NCBI RefSeq assembly: GCF_007748175.1
Contig: NZ_CP037422.1
Span: 5,534,334-5,598,333 of the forward strand
DNA from: Gimesia aquarii
Lineage (GTDB): Bacteria; Planctomycetota; Planctomycetia; Planctomycetales; Planctomycetaceae
DNA: 64,000 bases
Direction of reading: 5' to 3'
The notes under the pieces were generated by a model. It had not been told where the DNA came from. It made no database searches and saw only the letters and a program-made list of their open reading frames with translations. Below are positions 27,872 to 38,208 of the stretch, piece after piece (positions within the stretch are counted from its first letter, which is position 1; each line of letters begins with the position of its first letter). The translations under genes were made by a program, and so were the position numbers.

Positions 27872-29146
27872 TCAAGTTTCAATTGCTGTGTCAGTGGCAT
27901 GCGACTTAAGAAAACCCAACAATAAAAGGCCAAGAACCATGATGACAGCACCAACCCAATAGGGGGATGTAATACTTCCTTGTATAAAACCGTTTTTTGT
28001 TCCTTTAAAAAGAACGATACCTGCTAGTGGACCTAGAATTCGTGCCAGAGCAGAAATGCTCTGGCCGACTCCCAGGATACCTCCTTGCTCATCCTCTGAA
28101 GTGTTGAGAGATAACAGTGACTGTAGAGAAGGGGTTGTCGCTGAAAAACCAATTACAGAGATAGGTAGCACTGCATATAGCAATGTGTAAGAGTCTGATT
28201 TCCCAGCAACTCCGATCAATAAAAGACCCACCACCATCAGTACAATACCAGCCAGTCCCATGCGGTATTCTCCCATTTTGGGAATCAGTCTTCTGACGAG
28301 AATTCCCTGGCTTAGGGTCAAAATCAATCCGATGTAAGCAAAAATATAAAAGTTACTACGGGCAGCGAATCCCAGTTCCTGTGTTAGCAGGGACAGCGTG
28401 GATTCAAATTGTGCAAAAGCGAATGTGGTCAAAAAGATGGTCAGCAGAATGATCCCAATTTTTGGTCGGGCAAGAGCGTGACGAAAACTGGCGACATCAA
28501 ACCAATGATGACGTTTTGAAAGTGAGACAGAGGTTTCTTTATCAAGTGATTCTGGTAATAAGAAGATTGAGAGCAGGGCAGCAATTCCTGATAGTACGCA
28601 AGCGACATATCCAGGGGCGGCACTTGGGGTGGCACCCGTCTCTGCGGAGACGAACGCGGCTCCGATTAAGGGGCCAAAAGTGAAGCCAATTCCGAATGCA
28701 GCACCAATGAGAGCCATTCCTTTTCCACGTTCCTTGGGGCCTGTAATGTCTGCTATATAAGCTTGAGCTGTTGGAATCGTTGCACCCGCAATACCTGCAC
28801 CGATGCGTGTGATGAAAAGCCAGGACAAAGCTCCAATTCCAAGAAAGATACCTTCTTTACCCAGCGATGTTGCAAAGCCGAACATTCCATAAAAAACTGT
28901 TGAGCCTAATAAACCAAGAATCAGGATGGGGCGACGTCCTATGCGGTCTGAGATGCGACCCCAGATAGGAGCGAAGAGAAATTGCATCGCAGAGAACGAT
29001 GCCATTAATAAGCCCAGCGTACCGCCATCTGCTTCAAAGTGTTCTCCGTATCGTGGTAATAATGGTAAGACAATTCCAAAACCGAGCAAATCGATAAAGA
29101 CAGTCACAAAAATGAGTGACAGGCCTGCCTTGCGTCTTTTCGACAC
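27872..29146 (-). CDS. MFS transporter (TetA-like drug:H+ antiporter family)
   Basis: 424 residues, about twelve membrane segments. It opens SLIFVTVFIDLLGFGIVLPL, typical of the TetA/DHA1 group with an Asp in helix 1. Motif A reads GRISDRIGRRPIL, and the helix 5 motif C region is GIGFTFGPLIGAAF. It starts with GTG, with GGGG 7 bases upstream. It probably exports a small molecule with proton exchange; the substrate cannot be predicted. There is a likely separate promoter, since a terminator for the preceding Gfo/Idh gene lies just upstream of its start. Confidence 0.87.
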   Translation of the reverse strand: MSKRRKAGLSLIFVTVFIDLLGFGIVLPLLPRYGEHFEADGGTLGLLMASFSAMQFLFAPIWGRISDRIGRRPILILGLLGSTVFYGMFGFATSLGKEGIFLGIGALSWLFITRIGAGIAGATIPTAQAYIADITGPKERGKGMALIGAAFGIGFTFGPLIGAAFVSAETGATPSAAPGYVACVLSGIAALLSIFLLPESLDKETSVSLSKRHHWFDVASFRHALARPKIGIILLTIFLTTFAFAQFESTLSLLTQELGFAARSNFYIFAYIGLILTLSQGILVRRLIPKMGEYRMGLAGIVLMVVGLLLIGVAGKSDSYTLLYAVLPISVIGFSATTPSLQSLLSLNTSEDEQGGILGVGQSISALARILGPLAGIVLFKGTKNGFIQGSITSPYWVGAVIMVLGLLLLGFLKSHATDTAIET

Positions 29147-29175
29147 GTGGTTCCCCTTTGAACTAAGTAGTTGGG

Positions 29176-29215
29176 TTAAAAAGAAACAATGCCGAGGAGA
29201 GAATTCCTCGACATT
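29176..29215 (-). terminator. intrinsic terminator of the Gfo/Idh gene
   Basis: CGAGGA (29193-29198) pairs with TCCTCG (29205-29210). The stem continues past one mismatch with AATG/CATT (29188-29191, 29212-29215). On the minus strand the stem is followed by GTTTCTTTTT. It lies about 45 bases past the stop at 29260. Confidence 0.55.
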
Positions 29216-29259
29216 GCTGAATCATTATAGAAAATTGGTTTGAATTCAATAGACAACTT

Positions 29260-30807
29260 TTACGCAAGTTTATCTGAGAACTCTGCTTCTGGAGTCGCTG
29301 GATCGTTAGGATCGAACCATTCTGGCTTGAATTCAATGCGAATTTTATGCTTCATTGCAAGATTAGAGGTCAATGCCATGATTGCATCCGCCATTGCAAC
29401 TGTTCCGTTACATTTCAAACCGCCTTCAAAGGGACCTTTGAAATTATTCGTACGGATACAATGGCAGAAATGTTCCATTTCCTCAGTGTAACCACGACTG
29501 ATCTTGTCACCCATTGCTTGTGAGGTATCTGAAGCACCTGCAGAAGGGGCCGTGGTTTCATATGCATCCAACACAGGTCCACTGCCATCGTTTGAGTTAA
29601 TAACCCATAGTCGTTGATCAGGGCCTCCGCCGCCGGTAGATGGACTGGATTCTTTGAAGAGCAAGGCTTCTTTTTCAGTCTTCATGATCAGTGTGCCTCG
29701 ACTACCCAAGACGGTTTCACCATAAGGCTCCCAGCGATTCGTGTTGATTGAGGAATACGTCACAATACAGACATCGCGTGGATTCGTTTCCGCATCATAA
29801 TTGGGGCCGGGAAATTCAAAGGTCACATAGACATGGTCGTCGATTTCTCGATCATCTTCCTGCTTGTCTTTTGAACCGATGCCTTCTACACCGTAGAAGT
29901 TTTTACCGCCATAGCCCTGGACAGCCAATGGATGGACTTTTCCTAGAAAAATACTACAGGCGTCTAATTGATGGCTTCCCAGTTCAGCCATCAAGCCCCC
30001 TCCCGTTTTGTTATAGAGACGCCAGTTAACCAGCTCATCCATGTCGTCATAGCCAAATTCTTTTACTTTATCGGCTAGCGCTTGAGCATCTTCTTTAGGA
30101 ACTTTCTTACGCCAACTGTCACGGCCTGGAAAACTGTTATTGCGATGCCATTGGGCACGAATATGTCTGATATCACCAAGCAGACCCGTTTTGACAAGCT
30201 GGTTTGCGTTGTCATAGAGCACACTATAATGACGCTGATGACCGACGGCGAGGAGGAGTTTTTTCTCTTCCGCTTTTTTTATCAGATCTTTACATTCAGT
30301 GATATTGTGAGCCATCAACTTTTCTGAAAGCACATGCAATCCCGCATCTAAAGCGGCCATTGCAATCGGTGCATGCTGACTGAGCGGTACGGCGATCACA
30401 ACAGCTTCCAGTCCCAACTGATCTTTTGCGGCAATGAGTTGTTTGTGATCTTCGAATTGTTGGATTTGTGATGCTTTTTCTTGCCCCAGTTTATTAATCA
30501 GACCGACACGGTGTTCATTTCCATGCCCGTGAATAGCCTTCTTTCTATTGGAAGGCCTCAGGTCGGCAATCGCTACAATTTCCATGTATTCTGGCGGATG
30601 CTGAGTGATAAGCACGCTACCTTCATCACCAGTCCCAATGAAGCCAACTTTAACAGGTTTCCCCTTGAGCTTCTCATACCCAAAATAGGCGGCACCTAAA
30701 CCGGTTGTTGTCGCAGCGGCAGCAGTGATGAAATCACGTCTTGTTAAAGAGACTGCCTCGTTAAAATTGTCTTTTCCGATTTGTTCTTGTTCGGGAGTTA
30801 AATTCAT
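29260..30807 (-). CDS. Tat-exported Gfo/Idh/MocA family oxidoreductase
   Basis: 515 residues from the ATG at 30807, chosen for AGGAG 7 bases upstream. The N-terminus carries a twin-arginine signal ([20 protein letters not shown]), so it is exported folded with its cofactor. The Rossmann loop [14 protein letters not shown] follows, then ADLRPSNRK, the EKLMAHN lysine region (EKP-like motif) and [17 protein letters not shown] near the active site, the set seen in sugar-oxidising Gfo/Idh enzymes. These families are strongly expanded in planctomycetes and often act on glycan-derived sugars; the substrate here is unknown. A palindrome and a TATAAT precede the gene and suggest regulation. Confidence 0.88.
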   Translation of the reverse strand: MNLTPEQEQIGKDNFNEAVSLTRRDFITAAAATTTGLGAAYFGYEKLKGKPVKVGFIGTGDEGSVLITQHPPEYMEIVAIADLRPSNRKKAIHGHGNEHRVGLINKLGQEKASQIQQFEDHKQLIAAKDQLGLEAVVIAVPLSQHAPIAMAALDAGLHVLSEKLMAHNITECKDLIKKAEEKKLLLAVGHQRHYSVLYDNANQLVKTGLLGDIRHIRAQWHRNNSFPGRDSWRKKVPKEDAQALADKVKEFGYDDMDELVNWRLYNKTGGGLMAELGSHQLDACSIFLGKVHPLAVQGYGGKNFYGVEGIGSKDKQEDDREIDDHVYVTFEFPGPNYDAETNPRDVCIVTYSSINTNRWEPYGETVLGSRGTLIMKTEKEALLFKESSPSTGGGGPDQRLWVINSNDGSGPVLDAYETTAPSAGASDTSQAMGDKISRGYTEEMEHFCHCIRTNNFKGPFEGGLKCNGTVAMADAIMALTSNLAMKHKIRIEFKPEWFDPNDPATPEAEFSDKLA

Positions 30808-30819
30808 ATTTTTGCTCCT

Positions 30820-30869
30820 AATACGCAATGCGTATTTTTACCGGTTTAAATGACTTTTTCAGTATTATA
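30820..30869 (-). promoter_or_regulatory. -10 box and 17-bp palindromic operator candidate upstream of the Gfo/Idh gene
   Basis: On the minus strand a perfect TATAAT lies at 30869-30864, without a good -35. Its start point would be near 30857. Between it and the AGGAG (30819-30815) sits the palindrome AATACGCA-A-TGCGTATT (30820-30836), 8-base arms around one centre base. It abuts the ribosome site, so it could be a repressor operator or an RNA hairpin. Confidence 0.5.
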
Positions 30870-30942
30870 TGTGGAATAAAGGTCTTTTGTTAGATGTACC
30901 CGAGTTTCCTACGAATATTTGACTTTTTAAACTAGTTTTGTT

Positions 30943-32169
30943 TTATGAGTTTTTGTTTTTGTTGAAAAAACGATAAAACATACGATCGATGCCAAACCAG
31001 CTTCCTGTTGGCAGACAGGCGATCGCTAGTAACGCAATCACTTCAATCAGGTTTTTATTGACGATAAAACTGTGTTCAGGTCCCGGTGCAGCAGGAACTC
31101 CGGGCCAGGGGGGCATCACAAGATAAAACGACAGTAGCATTCCTGCGGCGGCAATGGCGGCAATTCGGGTTCCCAATCCAATTAAAAGTAAAATCCCCAG
31201 TATTGTCAGAGCAGCAATCGTCATCATGTTAATGCGATGCATTTCGGTGTTTTCTGGAGGAACGGGGCCAGCAGCCAGTTGTTCTGGTGTCAGAAGCTTG
31301 TAGGCTTCCGCTTTCATGTCATCTTCCATCGCACGAATGGGGTTGACCAAACTGGCTCTCATTTCCTGTATTTCAGCCCAGATTTTATCAAGATGATCTC
31401 TTTTAAAATCCTGATCTGCCTCCTTTAGCTTCTTTTCATATCTCTCTAAGGCAATTTGATATTGTTCAAGTTCACCGATGCGCTTGCCATCAATGGTACC
31501 TTCTTGTTTTTTGTCAACATGGCCGGCTACTTCAGGATTTCCACGCAGGGAAGCCTGCATTTTCTCGATATAACTCAGTCGCGCAGAGCGTGCATAAACT
31601 TTTTCAACGGCTGTATAAAAATCCTGATCCAGCTTTGTACCGCCAGACAGTTTCCCATTTGCTTCTTTTGTCACTGGGACCATTGATTGCAGTCGATATT
31701 TTTCAGCAGGTGTTAAATGTTGATCGCCTTTGACAATCAACCGTTTTCGCTTAGGGTCAAACTGAATTGCTTTACCTAGACTACCTCTTATTTCGACTCC
31801 CGGAGGTAGGGCACTCAGTTCTGCCGCAAATGAATCACTGCCACTCACCATTTGATGCAATTTCGATTTTTGGGCGTCTGTGATATTGGGGAAATGGTTC
31901 AGGAACCGTTGTTCCCAGCCAGACCACTTTGCTTTGACCTTATCTGCATCCAGCCAGTTCATATCATTGGGATCGCCCGTCATATTACGGAAATGGTCCC
32001 GAAATGGTCCCTTAGCGTTTTTTAGATATCCTGCAGCAGTCCATGGTCTGTTGGAACTTAAAGTATCAATTTTCCAAAGGCCTTCATAAAGCAGCTGCCA
32101 GCCAATCGAAAGTCGTAGCAACACGATTAGTAGGATGGCAATACCTGAGATTTTTTTTAAATCTTTCAC
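30943..32169 (-). CDS. DoxX-family membrane protein with large soluble insert
   Basis: I use the GTG at 32169 (AAAGGG 7 bases upstream) rather than a TTG at 32229, giving 408 residues. One membrane helix at about 8-26 (IAILLIVLLRLSIGWQLLYE, the DoxX opening) is followed by about 270 mostly helical, charged, soluble residues. Three more helices then complete the four-helix DoxX/DoxD bundle (LTILGILLLIGLGTRIAAIA, then a PPWPG loop and LIEVIALLAIACLP). The insert holds a WSGWEQRFLNHFPN segment and coiled-coil-like stretches. DoxX relatives act in thiosulfate or quinone redox. This architecture recurs in planctomycetes, but the role is not established. Gene order puts it directly after apbE. Confidence 0.75.
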   Translation of the reverse strand: MKDLKKISGIAILLIVLLRLSIGWQLLYEGLWKIDTLSSNRPWTAAGYLKNAKGPFRDHFRNMTGDPNDMNWLDADKVKAKWSGWEQRFLNHFPNITDAQKSKLHQMVSGSDSFAAELSALPPGVEIRGSLGKAIQFDPKRKRLIVKGDQHLTPAEKYRLQSMVPVTKEANGKLSGGTKLDQDFYTAVEKVYARSARLSYIEKMQASLRGNPEVAGHVDKKQEGTIDGKRIGELEQYQIALERYEKKLKEADQDFKRDHLDKIWAEIQEMRASLVNPIRAMEDDMKAEAYKLLTPEQLAAGPVPPENTEMHRINMMTIAALTILGILLLIGLGTRIAAIAAAGMLLSFYLVMPPWPGVPAAPGPEHSFIVNKNLIEVIALLAIACLPTGSWFGIDRMFYRFFNKNKNS

Positions 32170-32337
32170 AAGTAAACCCTTTATTTTTAAGGGGGATTTC
32201 TTAAAGAGAACATCCTTTACTTTCGTCAAAAAGTACAGGGTTCTGGCAAGCTGGCTTGAACACTTTATATAAAGCGAACGTGAATTCTATCTCACAACGA
32301 GCCTGTCTTTTATTATTTCATTTATAACGACTAATCA

Positions 32338-33441
32338 TTATGACAACAATTGGTCGCGATCCAGGAACAGAAACTCATTCGGAATTCCACGAATCACCGG
32401 TGAAAGTTTTCGGCCTTGGGTGGGGGCTGGAATTAAAATCGTACCGACTTCACTATGATTTTCGCAATACTCCAGAGCTTTTTCGATCCCGATTACATAA
32501 AAAGCAGTCGAAAGTGCATCAGCCAGAGCTGCAGAGGGAGCAATAACCGTTACAGACAGCAATTCCGAAACAGGCCATCCGGTTCGAGGATCGAGGATAT
32601 GCCCATAACGTTTTCCTTCATGTCGGAAGTGTTGCACTGAGGATCCACTGGTCGACATTGCATAATTCTTCAATAAGATTGTTCCCAATCGTTGACTGGT
32701 AAAAAGTGGATTTTTGATCCCTACCGGCCAACCTTGGAGCTGATTATGAGAACCTCTGGCAAGAATACTGCTAAATCCCCCATAAAAAAGCCAGTTTTCT
32801 AACTTTTGTTCTTTTAAAAACTGTCCTGCGACATCTAATGCATATCCTTTACCAATTCCACCAAGGTTCAATTCATTCTCGGGAAATCGATAATGTATAG
32901 TCTGATTTGTGTGGTCAAATTCAAATTGATCGATGCCTGTATGAGCGAGGCACGAATCGATTTCTGTTTGGGTTGGAATACGTCCCAGTCTTCTGCGATC
33001 TTGCCAAAGTGCAATGAGAGGGCCGGAAGAAGGGTCGAAACCGCCTTCTGTATCTAAACAGATTTGACGAGACTGGTCGAGTACTTCAAACAGACGAGAA
33101 TCAATTGAAACGGGACCTGCAGCAGCTTCTGCATTGACTCGCGACATCTCGCTGTTGCTTCTGTAGACCGTCATTAACTGCTCCAGTTCATGAAGCATGT
33201 CCAAGGCATCAGAGGCTTGGATTACCTGTTGACTACGGCCGGGATTCATGACCACAGCAAATTCCGTTGCCATAGCACGTGTACTCAATCTAATGGTCGA
33301 ACCACCCGATGGTACTGTTATTTCTTCGGTCGCATTACTCAAGTAATCAGCCAGATTCTCTCCGGCTTGCTCAGCGGCTTGTTTTATAACACGTCCAGTT
33401 AGAAAGTCGCGCCGATTACTTTCCGATTTCTTTTCAGGCAT
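32338..33441 (-). CDS. apbE: FAD:protein FMN transferase (ApbE family)
   Basis: I use the ATG at 33441 (367 residues); a TTG at 33495 overlapping the leuD stop by 4 bases is an alternative. After an NRRDFLTGR segment resembling a twin-arginine motif, the ApbE core is clear: TRAMATEFAVVM, ELEQLMTVYRSNSEMSRVNA, ELNLGGIGKGYALD for FAD binding, and GHILDPRTGWPV with ADALSTAFYVIG for the metal site. The enzyme attaches FMN to a Ser or Thr of target flavoproteins outside the cytoplasm. No Rnf, Nqr or NosR target is nearby; a neighbour could be one, but none shows an obvious flavinylation motif. It lies between leuD and the DoxX gene. Confidence 0.9.
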   Translation of the reverse strand: MPEKKSESNRRDFLTGRVIKQAAEQAGENLADYLSNATEEITVPSGGSTIRLSTRAMATEFAVVMNPGRSQQVIQASDALDMLHELEQLMTVYRSNSEMSRVNAEAAAGPVSIDSRLFEVLDQSRQICLDTEGGFDPSSGPLIALWQDRRRLGRIPTQTEIDSCLAHTGIDQFEFDHTNQTIHYRFPENELNLGGIGKGYALDVAGQFLKEQKLENWLFYGGFSSILARGSHNQLQGWPVGIKNPLFTSQRLGTILLKNYAMSTSGSSVQHFRHEGKRYGHILDPRTGWPVSELLSVTVIAPSAALADALSTAFYVIGIEKALEYCENHSEVGTILIPAPTQGRKLSPVIRGIPNEFLFLDRDQLLS

Positions 33442-33491
33442 AAAAATCACATTAGAAAAGGTGGGTCGGATTTCTGCTTTTCGTAGGAAAT

Positions 33492-34082
33492 TCAAGCAAA
33501 AGATGTAAAGTAAGGCACAGTTGTTGCGCGTTCTTTTATTTCCTCTTTGCTTTTGAGTAATTGTGCCAGAAAGTCATAGGATCCCGAAGTCAGAGCAGTG
33601 CGTGCATTGTCTGGTAAAGTGCAGTCAAATTCTTGATCACCACAACTGATTTTCATCGTGAGCAGGTCAACGGTGATTTCCTGATCTGGTTGATTCTTAA
33701 TCGCTTGATCCAAAGTTTCGAGTGTTTCCTGGCTGGCGCAGACAGCCGGAACTCCCAGTGAAGTACAGTTACCGAAAAAGATTTCGGCATAAGATTCGGC
33801 AATGATCGCTTTAATTCCCCAGCGTATCAATGATTGAGGTGCATGTTCACGAGAAGAGCCGCAGCCAAAGTTACGTCCTCCCACTAAAATGGATGCATCC
33901 TTATAGCTTGGGTCGTCAAAAGGGTGGTTTGGGTCTTGGATGCGGTCATCTTCAAAAGCATGTTCCCCCAAACCTTCAAAAGTGACACAACGCAAAAAAC
34001 GGGCCGGGATAATCCGATCGGTATCAATATCATCTAATAACAATGGGATTCCAGTCCCGGTGATGCTTTCAACTTTTTTCAT
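33492..34082 (-). CDS. leuD: 3-isopropylmalate dehydratase small subunit
   Basis: 196 residues, full length for LeuD. The swivel-domain signatures [15 protein letters not shown] and [20 protein letters not shown] are intact, followed by [13 protein letters not shown]. With LeuC it converts 2-isopropylmalate to 3-isopropylmalate in leucine synthesis. It follows leuC by 52 bases on the same strand, so the two form an operon. Confidence 0.96.
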   Translation of the reverse strand: MKKVESITGTGIPLLLDDIDTDRIIPARFLRCVTFEGLGEHAFEDDRIQDPNHPFDDPSYKDASILVGGRNFGCGSSREHAPQSLIRWGIKAIIAESYAEIFFGNCTSLGVPAVCASQETLETLDQAIKNQPDQEITVDLLTMKISCGDQEFDCTLPDNARTALTSGSYDFLAQLLKSKEEIKERATTVPYFTSFA

Positions 34083-34134
34083 TTGTCGTTCTTTATTCTT
34101 TTATATGTGATTGAAGGAGCGAATTTTTAGTAAA

Positions 34135-35556
34135 TTAAACTGTGACTGGGCTGATTACTTCTCGCACATCAGTCACACAGCCGTTAACGGCGGCGGCGGC
34201 AACCATTGTCGGGCTCATCAGCAGGGTGCGGCCTGTGGGGCTACCCTGTCTACCTTTGAAGTTTCGATTGCTGGACGATGCACAAAGTTCATTACCGACC
34301 AGCTTATCGGGATTCATTGCCAGACACATGGAGCAACCAGCTTCTCTCCATTCAAAGCCCGCGTCAGAAAAGATTTTGTCGAGCCCCTCTTCAATGGCTT
34401 GTTTACGAACCAGTTGTGAGCCAGGAACTACAAGTGCTTTTACATGTTCTGCAACATGACGTCCTTCAACAACTTTCGCTGCTTCTCGCAAGTCAGAAAT
34501 CCTTGAATTCGTGCAAGAGCCAATAAAGGCAACATCGATTTTTTGTCCCTTAATGGGCTGATTTTCTTCCAGTTCCATATAGCGAAACGCCTCTGTAATC
34601 AGCGTTTGCTCATGTTCCGGATAGCTTGAAATGGGTGGCAATGTTTCTGAGACACCGACTGATTGTGCTGGAGTGATACCCCAAGTGACAGTAGGCTCGA
34701 TTTCGGCTGCATCCAACTCAACAACATGATCAAACTTCGCATCAGGCCCAGATGCCAGGCTCAACCACCACTCAGAGGCTTTGTCAAAAGCATCTCCTTG
34801 AGGAGAACAAGGGCGGTCCTTCAGGTAGTCGATCGTAGTTTGATCGGGGTTGATATAGCCACAGCGGGCGCCCCCTTCGATGCTCATATTGCAAACGGTC
34901 ATGCGTTCTTCCATCGACATGCGCTCAAAGACTTCTCCCGCATATTCATAAGCATAGCCAACGCCTCCTTGAACACCTAGTTTTCGGATCACATGCAGGG
35001 TTACATCTTTTGCTGTTACGCCAGGACCAAGCTCACCATTGATTAAAATTTGACGTACTTTAGGACGCTCCAGCGCCATCGTCTGTGTCGCTAATACATG
35101 TGCGACTTGACTTGTTCCAATACCGAGTGCAATTGAGCCGAATGCACCATGTGTACTGGTATGGCTGTCACCACAAACTATCGTCATACCAGGTTGGGTT
35201 AGTCCTTGCTCTGGACCGACAACATGGACGATTCCCTGGCGAATATCATCTACATCTAACAGAGTGACTCCAAATTCAAGACAGTTTTTTTCGATGGCTG
35301 TCATCATTTGTTCAGCGAGATTGTCTGCAAATGGCCGTGCCTGATTCTTTGTGGGAACAATATGATCAACAGTTGCAATTGTTCGTTCGGGAAACAAGAC
35401 TTTCAAACCACGTTCACGGAGCATTTCAAATGCTTGCGGACTGGTCACTTCATGAATCAGGTGTAAGCCGATCAGGAGTTGGTCCTGTCCCGATTCAAGA
35501 GTTTTAATGAAGTGTAAGTCCCAAACTTTGTCGAACAGGTTTTTCGTGTTACTCAT
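34135..35556 (-). CDS. leuC: 3-isopropylmalate dehydratase large subunit
   Basis: 473 residues, aconitase fold. Iron-sulfur cluster ligands are visible in [13 protein letters not shown] and in [12 protein letters not shown], and the substrate-binding Arg-rich end [12 protein letters not shown] is present. [19 protein letters not shown] near the start and [14 protein letters not shown] are LeuC-specific. It isomerises isopropylmalate together with LeuD. It is the first gene of the leftward leuCD operon, with a 640-base gap upstream toward the divergent ffh. Confidence 0.96.
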   Translation of the reverse strand: MSNTKNLFDKVWDLHFIKTLESGQDQLLIGLHLIHEVTSPQAFEMLRERGLKVLFPERTIATVDHIVPTKNQARPFADNLAEQMMTAIEKNCLEFGVTLLDVDDIRQGIVHVVGPEQGLTQPGMTIVCGDSHTSTHGAFGSIALGIGTSQVAHVLATQTMALERPKVRQILINGELGPGVTAKDVTLHVIRKLGVQGGVGYAYEYAGEVFERMSMEERMTVCNMSIEGGARCGYINPDQTTIDYLKDRPCSPQGDAFDKASEWWLSLASGPDAKFDHVVELDAAEIEPTVTWGITPAQSVGVSETLPPISSYPEHEQTLITEAFRYMELEENQPIKGQKIDVAFIGSCTNSRISDLREAAKVVEGRHVAEHVKALVVPGSQLVRKQAIEEGLDKIFSDAGFEWREAGCSMCLAMNPDKLVGNELCASSSNRNFKGRQGSPTGRTLLMSPTMVAAAAVNGCVTDVREVISPVTV

Positions 35557-36197
35557 CTTGGTTTTTAACTCAAAATATTTAATGGACAGATGAATTGAAG
35601 TATCAATTACACAATGACAGATTCAGTTTTGGCAGGATTGTTTTCGGTTGGACACCGTAACCAGTAGAACGGTTCCTGTATCTCATCAAGAGAGATCGTT
35701 TTCCCGGTGAAAATGCGTGATCAAGAACCATACACGATTTGAGGCCTGAATATAAGGTTTGCAGACCTGACAAATCTGAAAATCAAAAGCATTTGCTCCG
35801 TAAAATTCAAATATTCAGTATAACTAAAAGATTATAGGTGGGCTTACTATGTCTGAGTGCGTTTTTCTGAAGAATTCTTATAACTCTTATAACATTGTAG
35901 GAATTTTGATGAGCAAATGGGATAAGAATTTTAAAAAGAAGTGCTGCAACCGTTGTGTATTATTCGGTCACCTTTTAAACTCCACAGTTTGATACAAGTT
36001 ATTACCTCATCATAACTTTGCGAATACCAGCATCATCGAGAGAATCGCTTTGACGTTTTAACTCTCTTTCAGTGCATAGGTTATGTGTGAGTTTTGCGCT
36101 CGCATTCTATCGTCAGATACCCTACCAGAGGTAGTACTTCCGTAGTTTTTTGTTTTGTGTTCAGTTGTTTTCATGATTAGCGATTTGGATATCACAG
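35557..36197. other. divergent intergenic region between leuC and ffh
   Basis: About 640 AT-rich bases with no supported gene. It must hold the leuC and ffh promoters. TTGACG at 36050-36055 lacks a good -10 at normal spacing. A small CTACC-AGA-GGTAG hairpin lies at 36122-36134. I could not identify a leucine leader peptide, T-box or SRP RNA here. Confidence 0.35.
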
Positions 36198-37676
36198 GTG
36201 TTTGAAGGATTAACAGGCAATCTGAAAAATGCGCTCAGCGGTCTTGCCCGTGGTGGGAAACTAACCGAAGGCAATATCAAGGATGGTCTGCGCGAAGTCC
36301 GACAGGCGCTGCTGGAAGCTGATGTTAATTATGAAGTTGCCACTAAATTCATCGAACGGGTTACAGAGCAGTCCGTTGGAGAAAAAGTCCTTAAGTCAAT
36401 TCGACCTGATGAGCAGATTGTCGGGATTGTCCATCAGGAATTGATCAACCTGATGGGGCCAGTCGAACCTGATTTGGCTTTCAAACCTTCCGGAATCACG
36501 ATCCTGATGATGTGTGGGCTTCAGGGAAGTGGAAAGACTACTACCTGTGGTAAGCTGGCACGCCTGCTCAAAGAGCAGGGACGAAAGCCAATGTTAGTGG
36601 CGGCGGATTTGCAACGTCCTGCAGCCATTGAACAATTGAAGGTGATTGCCGGGCAAGTTGGAGTTCCTGCGCATACAGAAGCCCCCGAAGGAAACAACGC
36701 GGTTAAGGTTTGCCAAAACGGGCTGAGCCAGGCAAAAAAACTTGGGAATGTTGATACCGTCATCCTCGACACGGCAGGTCGTTTGCACGTTGACGAACAG
36801 TTGATGCAGGAATTGGAGCAGATTGAACGCAAGCTTCAGCCTGATCAAGTGATTTTTGCCTGTGATGCCATGACCGGGCAGGATGCCGTTAACAGTGCGA
36901 AAGCCTTTAACGAAGCTCTGGAACTAGATGGCGTCATTTTAACAAAACTAGACGGTGATACTCGAGGCGGGGCGGCTTTGAGTGTCAAAGAAGTAACCGG
37001 CGTTCCGATCAAGTTTATCGGTGTCGGAGAAGCTCTGGATCGATTGGAGCCATTTCACCCTGATCGGATGGCTGGTCGTATCCTGGGTATGGGAGACGTG
37101 GTCTCTCTGGTCGAGAAAGCACAGCAGCAGTTTGATGAAGAACAAGCTGCTGATCTTCAAAACCGGATGGCTTCAGGAAAATTCAGTCTGAGTGACTTCC
37201 AAAAGCAGATGGCAACCATCCGAAAAATGGGGCCGATGCGGGAAATTATGAAGATGATACCCGGTATGGGAGGACTCCTGGATACAAATCCGGACGTTGA
37301 TCCGGGATCAGAAATGAAACGCATTGATGCGATCATTAGTTCGATGACTCCAGCCGAACGAGAAAATCCTGATCTCATTGATCATAGTCGCCGTCGCCGA
37401 ATTGCGATGGGGAGTGGTACTGATCCTTCCGAAATCAGTCGTCTCGTAAAAGATTTTAATAATATGGCCGGTGTTATGCAAAAAATGGCTGGTATGGGGA
37501 TGCGTGACAAAATGAAAGCCATGAAAGAGTTGTCTTCCGGAGGAATGATGGATCCCATGGGAGGGCTTACAAAGCAGAAAGCACGTAGCAAGCGTGGTGG
37601 TGACCCAGTCAAGTTGCGTGAGAAAAAGAAAAAAGAGAGAAAAGCAAAAAAGAAGCAACGTAAGAAAAATCGTTAG
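36198..37676 (+). CDS. ffh: signal recognition particle GTPase Ffh
   Basis: 492 residues from a GTG start. The N domain begins [17 protein letters not shown]. The G domain has P-loop [39 protein letters not shown] and [14 protein letters not shown]. The Met-rich M domain includes [10 protein letters not shown] and the SRP-RNA binding stretch [13 protein letters not shown] Lys/Arg-rich tail of about 20 residues ends the protein. With 4.5S RNA it targets nascent membrane proteins to FtsY. It heads the translation cluster ffh-rpsP-trmD-rplS-yraN. The SRP RNA gene is not seen in the window. Confidence 0.97.
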   Translation: MFEGLTGNLKNALSGLARGGKLTEGNIKDGLREVRQALLEADVNYEVATKFIERVTEQSVGEKVLKSIRPDEQIVGIVHQELINLMGPVEPDLAFKPSGITILMMCGLQGSGKTTTCGKLARLLKEQGRKPMLVAADLQRPAAIEQLKVIAGQVGVPAHTEAPEGNNAVKVCQNGLSQAKKLGNVDTVILDTAGRLHVDEQLMQELEQIERKLQPDQVIFACDAMTGQDAVNSAKAFNEALELDGVILTKLDGDTRGGAALSVKEVTGVPIKFIGVGEALDRLEPFHPDRMAGRILGMGDVVSLVEKAQQQFDEEQAADLQNRMASGKFSLSDFQKQMATIRKMGPMREIMKMIPGMGGLLDTNPDVDPGSEMKRIDAIISSMTPAERENPDLIDHSRRRRIAMGSGTDPSEISRLVKDFNNMAGVMQKMAGMGMRDKMKAMKELSSGGMMDPMGGLTKQKARSKRGGDPVKLREKKKKERKAKKKQRKKNR

Positions 37677-37776
37677 TGAAACTGACGTGATATGAATCTG
37701 AAGTTGTTTAAAAGTAAATAACGTAAATATTGTATCTTCCATAAGATGAGAGTTAGTATCCAATAAGGAGAATTTA

Positions 37777-38175
37777 GTGGCAGTTCGTATTCGTATGAAA
37801 AGAATGGGGCGTAAGCATCGACCCTTCTATCGGATTTGTGTAATGGATTCACGCAAACAACGTGATGGAGAAGCAATTGAGGAAATCGGTACTTACGATA
37901 CCTCTGTTGCGGATAAATCAAAGCGCGTGGCGATTAACATGGAACGTGTTGATTACTGGATGTCAGTCGGAGCGAAACCTTCTGATAACGTGGCAACACT
38001 GATCAAAAAAGTGAAACAAAACAAGTTTGGAACAGCAGCAGCACCCGCTCCGTTGATTGCTCCTAAAGAACCTGCTCCCGAGCCAGAACCAGAAGCTCAG
38101 GAAGAGAGTGCAGAAGCAACAACTGACGAAAGTGCTACAGCTGAAGAAGCTCCTTCGGAAGAGGCTTCTGAGTGA
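37777..38175 (+). CDS. rpsP: ribosomal protein bS16 with acidic C-terminal extension
   Basis: 132 residues from GTG, with AAGGAG 6 bases upstream. The first 80 residues are a standard bS16: VRIRMKRMGRKHRPFYRICV and EEIGTYDTSV. The family usually ends near residue 85-90. Here about 45 extra residues, rich in Glu, Ala and Pro, follow (PEPEPEAQEESAEATTDE). It is a 30S assembly protein at the 16S 5' domain. Position 100 bases after ffh and 33 before trmD fits the conserved cluster; rimM is missing between rpsP and trmD. Confidence 0.96.
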   Translation: MAVRIRMKRMGRKHRPFYRICVMDSRKQRDGEAIEEIGTYDTSVADKSKRVAINMERVDYWMSVGAKPSDNVATLIKKVKQNKFGTAAAPAPLIAPKEPAPEPEPEAQEESAEATTDESATAEEAPSEEASE

Positions 38176-38208
38176 TTTAGAGAAAAGTTCGCTCCCTGAG
38201 AGAGCACA

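Noticed and set aside
36122-36134. CTACC-AGA-GGTAG hairpin before ffh as a regulatory element or part of an SRP RNA
   Set aside because: A 5-base stem alone is common by chance, and no SRP RNA core motifs are nearby.
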